Assembly (NCBI GenBank): GCA_900547155.1
Contig: URFH01000019.1
Coordinates: forward strand, 1-50,344
Direction: 5' to 3'
From: an uncultured bacterium
GTDB lineage: Bacteria > Cyanobacteriota > Vampirovibrionia > Gastranaerophilales > Gastranaerophilaceae
DNA length: 50,344 nucleotides
The first letter of the stretch is position 1; each line of letters begins with the position of its first letter. Shown here in pieces: positions 38,114 through 46,631 of this stretch. The translations under genes were made by a program, and so were the position numbers. The notes beneath the pieces are model-generated. The model saw only the letters and a list, made by a program, of their open reading frames with translations. It searched no databases and was not told the origin of the DNA.

Positions 38114-38217
38114 CCTCCTTTTATAAATTTTTCATCCAATCCGCTGCACAACCGGTTAAAAAACTATATTTTCGATAGCACAGCCTGCTTTATTGGACAA
38201 TTAATTATAAAAGGAGG
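38114..38217 (-). promoter_or_regulatory. Anti-Shine-Dalgarno hairpin in the leader of the 37829-38107 gene
   Basis: On the minus strand CCTCCTTTTATAA (38205-38217) is the exact 13-base complement of TTATAAAAGGAGG (38114-38126), which contains the ribosome-binding site. The loop is 78 bases. If the leader folds this way the site is masked. The loop shows no riboswitch motif I know. A promoter inside the loop would bypass it. Confidence 0.5.
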
Positions 38218-38244
38218 CTTTAAAAATTTTATCCGTAAAACGGG

Positions 38245-38634
38245 TTAGTACTGACTGAGCTTGTTTTCGATAATTTCGACTTCATTTCCGTCAGGGTCTT
38301 TTATAAATGCTATTTTTAGCCCTGTGCCCTCAAGCACAAAAGGCTCATACAAATAGCTGTAGCCCATTTTATTAAGTTTTTGCGTAAATTCATCAAAAGA
38401 TTCCGTCTCAAAAGCAAAATGCCCGAAAGCATCACCGTTTTTGTACCCGTCCATCGGCGTATCAAAGTTTTCGGTCAGCTCAATCTGCACATTTCCGTAG
38501 CCGTCAGCAAGATAATGCAGCCTGCAATCGTCCAAATCCATTGTTTTGACCTCTTTTAAGCCCAAAAGCTCGCCATAAAAACGCATTGATTCAGCGTAAT
38601 CTTTAACTCTTATCATTATATGAAGCAATCTCAT
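38245..38634 (-). CDS. Glyoxalase I-like (vicinal oxygen chelate) protein
   Basis: The 129-residue protein is a single vicinal-oxygen-chelate unit pair of glyoxalase I size. Candidate metal ligands are H5 (LLHIMIRV), E in VQIELTEN, H in FGHFAFE and E in GNEVEIIEN. RVKDYAESMRFYGELLGLK and IAFIKDPDGNEVE are the usual N- and C-terminal signatures. Glyoxalase I isomerises the methylglyoxal-glutathione adduct, and the divergently transcribed neighbours make glutathione, which supports this role. AGGAGG precedes the ATG. Other vicinal-oxygen-chelate functions are possible. Confidence 0.82.
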   Translation of the reverse strand: MRLLHIMIRVKDYAESMRFYGELLGLKEVKTMDLDDCRLHYLADGYGNVQIELTENFDTPMDGYKNGDAFGHFAFETESFDEFTQKLNKMGYSYLYEPFVLEGTGLKIAFIKDPDGNEVEIIENKLSQY

Positions 38635-38664
38635 GATTTTTCCTCCTGGTTTCCAATCGGGTTA

Positions 38665-38706
38665 ATTATATCATATCATTGTAATTTTTGCTTTAACTGA
38701 TATATT
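38665..38706. promoter_or_regulatory. Divergent promoters between the glyoxalase gene and gshB
   Basis: On plus, TTGTAA (38679-38684) and TATATT (38701-38706) are 16 bases apart and precede gshB. On minus, an extended -10 TGATATAAT covers 38665-38673 and precedes the glyoxalase gene. The two promoters overlap head to head, so the genes may be co-regulated. Confidence 0.5.
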
Positions 38707-38724
38707 TAAGTAGGGTTAAATTTT

Positions 38725-39711
38725 ATGCAAAATATACTTTTTATAATCGACGAACTAGAACTGAAATACTTTGAGTTTAACGATCTTGTGACCAATCACT
38801 GGTTAATCAAAGAATTTCTCGACAGGGGCTACAAAGTCTGTGTTTCCACCAAAAACAGGCTGCTAATTGAAAACGCAAAAGGAACTGCGCTATATTTTGA
38901 TTCTTTCGCAAAAAACGGCGATATTTTCTACGAAAAAATCGAGAAAAAAGGGCTGATTAACGATTTTGACGTTGTATTTTTCCGTCCTGACCCGCCTGTT
39001 GATGTAAATTACATAAACGCCTGCTATGTATTCGATTTCGTAGATAAGGAACGAACTTTATTGATAAATGACCCTTGCGCGGTGCGAAATTTCAATGAAA
39101 AGCTTCATCTTAACTATTTTCCGCAATATGCGCCCGAAAATATTGTAACTTCCTCAAAAGAAGAGATAAAAAGCTTTGTGAACAAAGTTCAAAACGCAAT
39201 AATAAAGCCATTAAACAGGTGTTTTGGCAGCGGAGTATACTTTCTTCACGCAGGCGACCCGAATATTAATTCAATCATCTCTTCGCTCACAGAAGACGGA
39301 AAAACAGCGGTTATGGTGCAAAAATACCTCGACAAAGCCATTCACGGCGACAAAAGAGTGCTGATTTTTAACGATTTTGTTTTCGATGAATGCGTAAGAA
39401 AACTTCCGGGCAAAGATGACTTTAAATTCAATACTCATTCGGACAAATTCTTTGAAAGAGCCGAACTTACGCCAAAAGAAAAGGAAATGGCGCTTGATGT
39501 TGCCTCAAAACTCTCAAAAACGGGGCTTTATATGGTCGGGCTGGACGTTATTGACGAAAAAATAATAGAAATCAACGTCACAAGCCCATGCTATTTCATA
39601 AGAGAAATAAACCATCTCGACCAAACGAACTTCCAAAACACCCTGATGTCACAAATAATTAACTTTATCAACGCAAAAACGGCAAAACTTTATGCTAAAA
39701 CAAATAGCTGA
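38725..39711 (+). CDS. gshB: Glutathione synthetase, ATP-grasp (GshB-like)
   Basis: GshB joins gamma-glutamylcysteine and glycine to make glutathione. The 328-residue protein shows the prokaryotic GshB pattern: FFRPDPPVDVNYINACY near residue 90, a flexible ATP-grasp core with AIIKPLNRCFGSGVYFL, MVQKYLDKAIHGDKRVLIF, and the Mg-binding end GLDVIDEKIIEINVTSPC. Length is normal. The ribosome-binding site is weak (TAGGG). The last 20 bases overlap gshA in another frame, so the two steps are translationally coupled. The order gshB-gshA is the reverse of the pathway order. Confidence 0.85.
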   Translation: MQNILFIIDELELKYFEFNDLVTNHWLIKEFLDRGYKVCVSTKNRLLIENAKGTALYFDSFAKNGDIFYEKIEKKGLINDFDVVFFRPDPPVDVNYINACYVFDFVDKERTLLINDPCAVRNFNEKLHLNYFPQYAPENIVTSSKEEIKSFVNKVQNAIIKPLNRCFGSGVYFLHAGDPNINSIISSLTEDGKTAVMVQKYLDKAIHGDKRVLIFNDFVFDECVRKLPGKDDFKFNTHSDKFFERAELTPKEKEMALDVASKLSKTGLYMVGLDVIDEKIIEINVTSPCYFIREINHLDQTNFQNTLMSQIINFINAKTAKLYAKTNS

Positions 39712-41026
39712 TACAAAAAATATCAACGATTTAGACTTCCTCACCGAAATTTTTCGCTCGGGCTGCAAAACCGGCGAAAAAACAGGAATCGAGTTTGAAA
39801 AAATCGGCGTTTATTCCGACAGCCTTAAAGCCGTCAGATATCCTGATATTGCGCGTTTTTTACAGACTTTTAAAAACGGAAACTGGAGCGGAGTTTACGA
39901 GGGGAACAATATTATCGGGCTGAAAAACGAAACAGGAACGATTTCGCTCGAACCCGGCTCGCAGCTTGAAATAAGCCTGAATCCGCTTGATACTATTGCG
40001 GAAATTGAAAACAAAATCACGGAATATAACAAAATAACAGCCCGAATAGCCGAAAAAATGGGAATAATCTGGCTCGGCTACGGAATCCAGCCCCTTTCGA
40101 CCAATAAAAATATCAAAATCATCCCCAAAAAACGCTACGAATACATGACCCGCTATCTGCCAACAATTGCAAAAAAGCCCCTCGTAATGATGCGCGAAAC
40201 ATCGGGCATTCAGACGGGGATTGATTATAAAAGCGAACAAGACGCAATGCAAAAACTGTCGCTTGCGCTGAAACTTTCGCCGATAATCAGCGCTGCATTC
40301 GCAAATTCCCCCGTTCGCGGCGGAAAACTTACCGGATATAAGTCATACAGGGCGTTCAGCTGGCTGCATACCGACAATGAGCGCTGCGGGCTCGTCAGCT
40401 CAAAGCTTTTTGAGCGTGATTTTGAGTTTTCGTTTGAAGATTATGCAAAAATTCTGCTCAATGTGCCGATGATTTTCATTGAAAGAAAAGGAATCGGCGC
40501 AATTCCGGTCAAAAACCTTACCTTTTCGCAGTTTTTAAAAGATGGTTATGAGGGTTTTACAGCGCAAATCGAAGACTGGGAGCTCCATTTGAGCCTTTAT
40601 TTCCCTGACGTAAGGCTAAAAAGCTATCTTGAAATCAGAAACCACGACAACCAGCGCCCTGAGTTAATTCCGGCGGTTCCGGCATTCTGGAAAGGGCTTT
40701 TATACTCCAAAAACGCTTCAAATGAGGCGCTTGAGCTGCTAAAACCGTTTTCTTACATAGATTTTGAATACATCAGGCGAAAAACCCCGAAATGCGGGCT
40801 TTCAATGAACATCAAAGGCTACAATCTCGCACAAATCGCAACAGAAGCCCTCAAAATCTCTTACAGCGCGCTCAAAAAAGCCGGAATCGGCGAAGAAAAA
40901 TACCTTGAGCCGCTTCTGGAGCTCACAAAAGAGGGCAAAACGCCTGCGGATGTAATTATCGACCGCTGGAACGGAACGTGGGACAAGGATTTGCAAAAAC
41001 TTATTGAATACTCAACTCTACGATAA
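39692..41026 (+). CDS. gshA: Glutamate-cysteine ligase, GCS2 / plant-alphaproteobacterial type
   Basis: This enzyme makes gamma-glutamylcysteine, the first step of glutathione synthesis. The 444-residue protein has the GCS2-type features: GIEFEKIGVY with acidic metal ligands, ISLEPGSQLEISLNPLDTI, MTRYLPTIA followed by MMRETSGIQTGIDY, and YLEIRNHDNQRPELIPAVPAFWKGLLY near the C-terminal third. It resembles the plant and alphaproteobacterial kind rather than enteric GshA. It begins inside gshB. The pairing with gshB makes a related EgtA-type function unlikely. Confidence 0.87.
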   Translation: MLKQIADTKNINDLDFLTEIFRSGCKTGEKTGIEFEKIGVYSDSLKAVRYPDIARFLQTFKNGNWSGVYEGNNIIGLKNETGTISLEPGSQLEISLNPLDTIAEIENKITEYNKITARIAEKMGIIWLGYGIQPLSTNKNIKIIPKKRYEYMTRYLPTIAKKPLVMMRETSGIQTGIDYKSEQDAMQKLSLALKLSPIISAAFANSPVRGGKLTGYKSYRAFSWLHTDNERCGLVSSKLFERDFEFSFEDYAKILLNVPMIFIERKGIGAIPVKNLTFSQFLKDGYEGFTAQIEDWELHLSLYFPDVRLKSYLEIRNHDNQRPELIPAVPAFWKGLLYSKNASNEALELLKPFSYIDFEYIRRKTPKCGLSMNIKGYNLAQIATEALKISYSALKKAGIGEEKYLEPLLELTKEGKTPADVIIDRWNGTWDKDLQKLIEYSTLR

Positions 41027-41127
41027 AATTCTGACATTGTAGTCTTGAAATTGTTTCAGGGGCTAACAAGTTGTGTCATAAAACATACTTTTACAAACTC
41101 TTGTATATTACGTTAACAAAACTAAAC

Positions 41128-41156
41128 TTGTAAATCCGTCCTTTTTTGCTTAAAAT
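41128..41156 (+). promoter_or_regulatory. Promoter for the flavoprotein gene
   Basis: TTGTAA (41128-41133) and TAAAAT (41151-41156) are 17 bases apart, about 30 bases before the ATG at 41188, which is preceded by AAGGAAG. Confidence 0.5.
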
Positions 41157-41187
41157 TAGGATTGTATGGGATTAAAAAGGAAGATTT

Positions 41188-42561
41188 ATGTATAACGTTG
41201 CTATAATCGGTGCCGGCCCCGCCGGAATTTTTGCCGCTCTTGAAATTACAAAACTCAGACCTGAATGGAAAGTCGTAATTGTCGAAAAAGGCTTGAGAAT
41301 TGAGCAGAGAAAGTGTTTTTTAAGAGAGGGCTTTGAAAAATGTCCGAACTGCAAAAAATGCGGACTTTTATGCGGATGGGGCGGTGCAGGCGCGTTTTCT
41401 GACGGGAAATTAACGCTGACACCCGATGTTGGCGGCCATTTGACCGATTATTTGCCCAGAACAAAAGTTGAAGAGCTCATAAAATACACTGACGATTTAT
41501 ATTTGAAATTCGGCGCAACTGACGAAGTTTTCGGCACAAACAGAGATGATTTTGCGGATATTGAGCGCGCAGCAACGCTTGCAGAGCTAAAACTCGTCCA
41601 TTCGCCCGTTCGTCACCTCGGAACAGAGCGCAGTCTGGGCGTCTTGAAGAATATGCAGGATTATCTGGACGAAAGAGTCACAATCCTCAACAACAAAGTC
41701 GCTGACAGCCTGATTGTCCAAAATGAGCAGGTAAAAGGTTTTGTCACGCAGGATGGAGAAAAGATTCTCGCCGAATATCTGATTATCGCACCCGGACGTG
41801 AGGGCGCAGACTGGCTCACCAAGGAATTTGCAAAGAATAAAATCGGAATGATTAACAACGCGGTTGATGTAGGGGTTCGTGTTGAGCTTCCGGCGCCTGT
41901 TTTCCAGCCGATTACAGACAAATTATACGAATCAAAGCTGATTTACCACTCTCCGACTTTCGGTGACGAGGTCAGAACTTTCTGTATGAACCCTTACGGC
42001 GAGGTTGTAGCGGAAAATTACAGCGGAATCGCAACAGTAAACGGGCACAGCTACGCAAACAAAAGAACTGCGAACACAAACTTTGCACTTCTTGTGAGCG
42101 AAAAGTTCACAGAGCCGTTTAAAGAGCCAATCGCCTATGGTCAGCACGTTGCAAGGCTCGCAAATATGCTTTCCGGCGGAATTCTCGTTCAAAGGTTCGG
42201 TGATTTGCTTGACGGACGCCGTTCAACCCCCGAAAGAATAAAAAGCAGCATAATCACCCCCACGCTACAATGCGCAACTCCCGGTGATTTGAGCCTTGTT
42301 CTTCCATACCGCCAGATGACCGCAATCATTGAAATGCTCAAGGCTCTGGACAAAATTGCTCCCGGCGTGGCTTCCAGATATACGCTTTTGTACGGTATTG
42401 AAGTAAAATTCTACTCCGGACGCGTAAAACTCACAAAAGAGCTTGAAACCGAGCAGGTCAAAAACCTTTTCACAATCGGCGACGGCGCAGGCGTAACCAG
42501 AGGGCTGATTCAGGCCTCTGCATCCGGCGTTCAGGTTGCACGAACGATTTGTGACAGATAA
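41188..42561 (+). CDS. FAD-dependent NAD(P)-type oxidoreductase (COG2509-like)
   Basis: The 457-residue protein begins with a dinucleotide-binding fold (VAIIGAGPAGIFAALEI) and keeps the acidic end of the second strand (VVIVEKG). It then has a cysteine-rich loop (CPNCKKCGLLCGWGGAGAFS) typical of a conserved family of uncharacterised flavoproteins. LIIAPGREGADWL and the C-terminal FAD motif TIGDGAGVTRGLIQASASG complete the fold. The four cysteines of the loop could hold a metal or act in redox. Substrate is unknown. AAGGAAGA precedes the ATG. It is probably monocistronic; a 500-base repeat-bearing gap follows. Confidence 0.82.
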   Translation: MYNVAIIGAGPAGIFAALEITKLRPEWKVVIVEKGLRIEQRKCFLREGFEKCPNCKKCGLLCGWGGAGAFSDGKLTLTPDVGGHLTDYLPRTKVEELIKYTDDLYLKFGATDEVFGTNRDDFADIERAATLAELKLVHSPVRHLGTERSLGVLKNMQDYLDERVTILNNKVADSLIVQNEQVKGFVTQDGEKILAEYLIIAPGREGADWLTKEFAKNKIGMINNAVDVGVRVELPAPVFQPITDKLYESKLIYHSPTFGDEVRTFCMNPYGEVVAENYSGIATVNGHSYANKRTANTNFALLVSEKFTEPFKEPIAYGQHVARLANMLSGGILVQRFGDLLDGRRSTPERIKSSIITPTLQCATPGDLSLVLPYRQMTAIIEMLKALDKIAPGVASRYTLLYGIEVKFYSGRVKLTKELETEQVKNLFTIGDGAGVTRGLIQASASGVQVARTICDR

Positions 42562-42740
42562 TGGGGCAAAACAACTGAATAAACTCGCCCTTAAAGCCCT
42601 CAGGACAAAAATAACGAAAAATCCGGAGGCAGCGAAAGAGCCAAAAGATTGTATGAATTCTGCGTAAAATCAGCACGGAGGCTGGGTGTAGATTACTCTA
42701 CAAATTTTAGCAATCTGGTTTAATGGAAAAAATCGCCCTT

Positions 42741-43069
42741 TTCGTCACACTGAACCCGTTTCAGGCCGAAAAGACGGCAAATCAAACTTTCTAGAGCAAA
42801 AATCAGTTGCCTCCGCGTCACCCTGAATTTATTTCAGGGTCGCAAGGACGCGAAAAACCGGCTTTTGACGGAAAAATTTGCAATTTCAACATAAATCCGG
42901 CGATGCTGAAACAAGTTTAGCATGACTGATGGGAAAACAACCCTCCCCGTCACCCTGAATTCATTTCAGGGTCGCAAGGACGCAAAAATACGATTTTCGG
43001 CGGGAAAATTTGCGGATTCAACATTAATCCGGCGATGCTGAAACAAGTCCAGCATGACGGATGGAAAAA
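42741..43069. repeat. Tandem palindromic repeat block
   Basis: Two units with a period of about 132 bases (42810-42941 and 42942-43069) each contain two palindromes: GTCACCCTGAA...TTCAGGGT, and GATGCTGAAACAAGT...AGCATGAC. Both end with TCCGGCGATGCTG-type sequence. A degenerate first palindrome also occurs at 42743-42764. Similar CACCCTGAA/TTTCAGGGT and GCTGAA/CAGC dyads are dispersed in many bacterial genomes. The gap from 42562 to 42740 holds nothing else I can identify. Confidence 0.8.
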
Positions 43070-43073
43070 CCGC

Positions 43074-44678
43074 CTAGGAAGCCTTAAAATCTTTCCCGCC
43101 AACGATTTTCAACCGCCTTTGCGCGCCCTCACCCACACTTTCTGACGAAAGATTGTGCTGCTCAACAAGTTCATGCTGCATTTTGCGGATTTGCGGGTTC
43201 TGCGGCGAAAGCTCAACATCGGTTTCCCCGTCCAGAACCTTTTGAATCGCCTCTTTTGTTTCATCAAGAGCGCGCTCCTCCTCGTCAACATAAACAGAAG
43301 GCATTTCATCATCGCTATCACTCAAGCCCAACGCCTGTTTCAGGACTTTTTGCACCTGAGAGGTAGAATTTGAACGTACATAATAAATCGGCAGCCTGTA
43401 TTCGTTTGCAATGCTCAAAATCTTGTTTCCGCCCTTTGCAAAGTTCTTGTGACAGATAATTATGTCCGCATCGTCGATATTTTTGGTCAATTCAGTGTTC
43501 AAATTCAGACGTTCAATCGCCTTTTCAACAATCGTGCGGCTGACAGCGTAAATATAGATTTTTTTGAAATTTTTAACCTGATTTACATACTGCTGGCGCG
43601 AAAAGCTGAATTTCAGGCTGTCATTTGCCATATTTATTTTTTCATCAAGCTTGTTTATCGTATCGACCAGCTTTGCTCCCTCAGAAACCTTTTCAGTCAC
43701 CGACTGATCAACTTTTCTGATAACCGGCTTAATCGGCCAGCCGCGCAGAATGCAATCCACCGCCTCTGATGTGTTCGGATAAACAGCAAGCGTGTTTCTG
43801 TCAATAATTTCAATAACAATATCAAAAGTAGGCTGCTTTTCACGCTCAAGAACCGTTTTCTGGCAGGCTCTGCGCTTTGCTTCATCATCACCGAGGGTAA
43901 CGGACTGGATTCCGCCGACCAAATCGGACAATACGGGGTTTTTTATAAGGTTTTCGAGCGAATTTCCATGCGCCGTGGCAATAAGCATTACACCACGCTC
44001 TGCAATTGTCCTTGCTGCCTGCGCTTCGGCCTCGGTGCCGATTTCATCGACCACAATAACCTCGGGCGTATGGTTTTCTACCGCTTCAATCATAATATCT
44101 TTCTGGTGCTCGGGCTGCGTAACCTGCATTCTTCTGGCATGCCCGATAGCAGGGTGCGGAGTGTCGCCGTCGCCGGCAATTTCGTTTGAAGTATCAACAA
44201 CAACAACCCTTTTGTGAAGCTCATCCGCAACAAGGCGCGAAATTTCTCTTAATTTGGTGGTTTTTCCGACCCCAGGACGTCCTAAGAACAAAATACTTTT
44301 ATTTTGTGTGACGAAATCCTTTATACAAGCGATGGTTCCGGTAACTACTCTCCCTATTCTGCACGTAAGACCTACGATTTTGCCCTGACGGTTTCTGATG
44401 GCGCTGATTCTGTGGAGTGTGCCGGGGATTCCCGAGCGATTGTCGTTTGTGAACTCCTGAACCCTGTCCGTAACGTACTTTATGTCCTCATCGACGATAT
44501 TATCCTCGCCCAGATAGTCAATATTACCGTCCGAATGCCGAATTTCAGGCTGGCGCCCCAAATCCAATACAAGTTCGATTACATCCGACAACGCTTCAGC
44601 GTCTAAATATTTCGTAATCTTTGGTGGTAGAATCTCAATTAACCTATCCAGGTCACTGTGAAATTGTACGTTGCTCAT
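43074..44678 (-). CDS. AAA-type ATPase with C-terminal R3H domain (Ycf45-like)
   Basis: The 534-residue protein belongs to the family of ATPases typical of Cyanobacteria and plastids (Ycf45) that combine a stage-III-sporulation-AA-like ATPase with a single-stranded nucleic-acid-binding R3H domain. Walker A is GRPGVGKTT (133-141), Walker B is EVIVVDEIG (D211, E212), and GIPGTLHRISAIRNRQGK precedes them. The R3H-like end is RKMQHELVEQHNLSSES with QRRLKI (about 497-526). A 60-residue acidic linker separates the two. AAAGGAT precedes the ATG. The function is unknown; nucleic-acid binding is inferred from the domain. Confidence 0.85.
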   Translation of the reverse strand: MSNVQFHSDLDRLIEILPPKITKYLDAEALSDVIELVLDLGRQPEIRHSDGNIDYLGEDNIVDEDIKYVTDRVQEFTNDNRSGIPGTLHRISAIRNRQGKIVGLTCRIGRVVTGTIACIKDFVTQNKSILFLGRPGVGKTTKLREISRLVADELHKRVVVVDTSNEIAGDGDTPHPAIGHARRMQVTQPEHQKDIMIEAVENHTPEVIVVDEIGTEAEAQAARTIAERGVMLIATAHGNSLENLIKNPVLSDLVGGIQSVTLGDDEAKRRACQKTVLEREKQPTFDIVIEIIDRNTLAVYPNTSEAVDCILRGWPIKPVIRKVDQSVTEKVSEGAKLVDTINKLDEKINMANDSLKFSFSRQQYVNQVKNFKKIYIYAVSRTIVEKAIERLNLNTELTKNIDDADIIICHKNFAKGGNKILSIANEYRLPIYYVRSNSTSQVQKVLKQALGLSDSDDEMPSVYVDEEERALDETKEAIQKVLDGETDVELSPQNPQIRKMQHELVEQHNLSSESVGEGAQRRLKIVGGKDFKAS

Positions 44679-44752
44679 ATTATCCTTTCAATCGGCTGAA
44701 AACAGGGTTCGGCGCTATTGACATCTCCTTATTTAATGTACCTTACATGCTT

Positions 44753-44761
44753 ATTATAACA
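44753..44761 (-). promoter_or_regulatory. Extended -10 promoter for the R3H ATPase gene
   Basis: On the minus strand TGTTATAAT is a perfect extended -10, about 75 bases before the ATG. No clear -35 is present, as is common with extended -10 promoters. The leader also contains a 14-codon frame (ATG at 44724) that ends one base before the ATPase ATG. Confidence 0.5.
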
Positions 44762-44940
44762 TTTTTTTGAAAGAGAGGCATTAATATTACTACTACTTCT
44801 GTAGCAAATTTACATATCTTTATAAAAACAATCACAGCACCGTAAATTGTAAACATTTATTACTTTTTACTCCAAAACATTAAAGAAATCACTCCCTCCT
44901 GCCGATATTATACTTGTAGGTAGATGTTAAGGAGAAAACC

Positions 44941-45057
44941 ATGGGATACGCTTATTGGCCCGGCGCCTATACATTCAAAGATAAGCTGGGAATCCTGCTT
45001 CAGTACCTGAAAGATGAAATCGATTCCATTCTCAAAAAGATTAACAGCGAAAATTAA
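44941..45057 (+). CDS. 38-residue small protein
   Basis: An ATG at 44941, six bases after AAGGAGA, opens a 38-codon frame that ends in TAA and is followed at once by an intrinsic terminator. The product starts MGYAYWPGAYTFKDKLG and continues as an amphipathic helix with alternating leucine/isoleucine and lysine/glutamate to the end. There is no signal peptide or full membrane helix. A strong ribosome-binding site plus a dedicated terminator make a real gene likely, although it is shorter than most annotation cut-offs. I do not recognise the family. TATTAT at 44906-44911 is a possible -10. Confidence 0.72.
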   Translation: MGYAYWPGAYTFKDKLGILLQYLKDEIDSILKKINSEN

Positions 45058-45058
45058 A

Positions 45059-45086
45059 AAAATCCCCTCAAAATCGAGGGGATTTT
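45059..45086. terminator. Terminator of the 38-residue gene
   Basis: AAAATCCCCTC pairs with GAGGGGATTTT across a six-base loop, with T-runs on both strands, directly after the stop codon at 45057. Confidence 0.85.
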
Positions 45087-45090
45087 AGCT

Positions 45091-45109
45091 AAAAAGACGC
45101 CTGCGGCGT
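45091..45109 (-). terminator. Terminator of the holin-like gene
   Basis: On the minus strand ACGCC-GCA-GGCGT is followed by CTTTTT, 17 bases after the stop codon of the 45127-45468 gene. Confidence 0.65.
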
Positions 45110-45126
45110 TGAAAATGACAATAAAA

Positions 45127-45468
45127 TTACGTATCATCGCCAATGTTGCTAATGGGAACAGAAAGCAGCGAGAGGATAATCGAGCCGAACAACGCGCTCC
45201 AGAAACCATCCACGCTGAACCCCGGCGCAACCCATCCGGCGAGCATTAGAAGCAGGGCATTCACAACAAGCGTAAAAAGCCCCAGCGTAAGGAAGTTTAT
45301 TGGCAGAGTTATAAACATCAAAACCGGTTTTATAAAAGTATTTATCAAACCGATAATAATACTGACCAAAAGCGCTGCCCAGAAGCTGCTTACACTGATT
45401 CCCGGGATAATCCATGCCACAAAAACAATCGCCAGTGAAAACAAAATCCATCTTACTAATAAATTCAT
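45127..45468 (-). CDS. Phage-holin-4-like/YvlD-family small membrane protein
   Basis: The 113-residue protein is four hydrophobic helices with short loops: WILFSLAIVFVAWIIPGI, FWAALLVSIIIGLINTFIK, VLMFITLPINFLTLGLF and LLMLAGWVAPGF to the end. The pattern IPGISV, then IGLINTFIKPVL, then ITLPINFLTLGLFTLVVNALLL, is that of the mostly chromosomal Phage_holin_4_2 (YvlD) family, whose role is not settled. No phage gene is nearby. AAAAGGAGA precedes the ATG. It is likely monocistronic. Confidence 0.82.
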   Translation of the reverse strand: MNLLVRWILFSLAIVFVAWIIPGISVSSFWAALLVSIIIGLINTFIKPVLMFITLPINFLTLGLFTLVVNALLLMLAGWVAPGFSVDGFWSALFGSIILSLLSVPISNIGDDT

Positions 45469-45541
45469 ACAAAAATCTCCTTTTGTTCTGATTTTGTACG
45501 AATTTTTCGCTGATTAAATCGTACGGTCGAGGAATTTCGGG

Positions 45542-46501
45542 TTAGTAATAAAAAGTTTGTATAAGAATACCTGAAATAATACTTATAAGAAGAAGAATTC
45601 CGGTAATTTTCAGGCTGTCTTTAAAAGAGGGGTTCTTTTTGTACAAAACAAGCAGCCCGAGCCCCGCACCGGAGCACAAACCCGCTATTGCGGAGCCAAA
45701 GCCTATAGCACCTTTCATTAACATCAGAGTAATGGCGATAGAAACCGCACAGTTGGGGATTAAGCCGAAAATCGCCGTTATAACAGGCTGGAATATGCTG
45801 TCAGAAAGGAAATATTGACCCAGATTTTCCTCACCGCCCGCTTTGAACACGCCATAGTTAATCAAAAGCGTAATTATAAGAACAAAAATGAACACATTCA
45901 ATGTATGAACAAGCGGATGTAGCAGGATATCACGCTTTCTCGGGCGCCCGACTTCGTGATGGCAGCAGCCATGCTCGTCCTCAGTGTCGTTTTGCGATGT
46001 TTGGGGCAGAGTTTTATCGTTTTTTAAGAAAAAATCAACAGCATAACCCGCAATCAGCGCGATTGCAATCTTTGTGAAAACAAGAGGAAGCACCAGCGAA
46101 AGCTTTTCCGGTTCGCTCAACAGCACCGGCAGCGCCTCATCGGAGGTTGCCAGATAAACTGCCAGCAAAGTGCCGCGGGTAATGAGTTTTCTTGTATAAA
46201 GCGTACTTGCAATGATAGAAAATCCGCACTGCGGCACAGACGCAGCCAGAGCGCCCAGAATCGGCCCAGATTTTTTTGAGGCGCTCACGATTTTGTACAT
46301 TTTTCCGGAATAATAAAACTCAATTAACTCAATAACCAGAAAAACAACAAACAAAAATCCAAGCATGTGAATGCTGTCCAAAACAGCGTCCAGCGCCCAA
46401 TCAGGCAAAGGAATTTTTTCAACAAGCCCGTCAACCGGCGAAAAAAGCCAATCATTAAACTTTACAAAGTATTCCAACAGTTTTATGAAAAATTCCTGCA
46501 T
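45542..46501 (-). CDS. Putative 10-TM heavy-metal exporter/permease (ArsP_2-like)
   Basis: The 319-residue protein has about ten membrane helices in two related halves, each with a conserved cysteine-bearing motif: GALAASVPQCGFSIIAST in the first and AIFGLIPNCAVSIAITL in the second. This two-halved P-x-C-G/A layout is that of the putative heavy-metal exporter family ArsP_2 and related permeases. A cytoplasmic loop carries DEHGCCHHE, a plausible metal-binding patch. The ATG at 46501 is preferred to 46510 because AAAGGAT ends right at the earlier one. The substrate is unknown; arsenicals or divalent metals are guesses from the family. Confidence 0.72.
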   Translation of the reverse strand: MQEFFIKLLEYFVKFNDWLFSPVDGLVEKIPLPDWALDAVLDSIHMLGFLFVVFLVIELIEFYYSGKMYKIVSASKKSGPILGALAASVPQCGFSIIASTLYTRKLITRGTLLAVYLATSDEALPVLLSEPEKLSLVLPLVFTKIAIALIAGYAVDFFLKNDKTLPQTSQNDTEDEHGCCHHEVGRPRKRDILLHPLVHTLNVFIFVLIITLLINYGVFKAGGEENLGQYFLSDSIFQPVITAIFGLIPNCAVSIAITLMLMKGAIGFGSAIAGLCSGAGLGLLVLYKKNPSFKDSLKITGILLLISIISGILIQTFYY

Positions 46502-46631
46502 TGCAAACATCCTTTTTTATTGATTATACTACCTCAAAATAAAACTTGTTTGGTTTATAATTTATAAATTTAGTAGCAAAAAAATTTTTCACCTTGTTTT
46601 TAATTAATACATAACAAAAGTCAGGACTATT

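Noticed and set aside
42741..43069. CRISPR array
   Set aside because: There are only two units, about 132 bases long, without short spacers, and each unit is internally palindromic.
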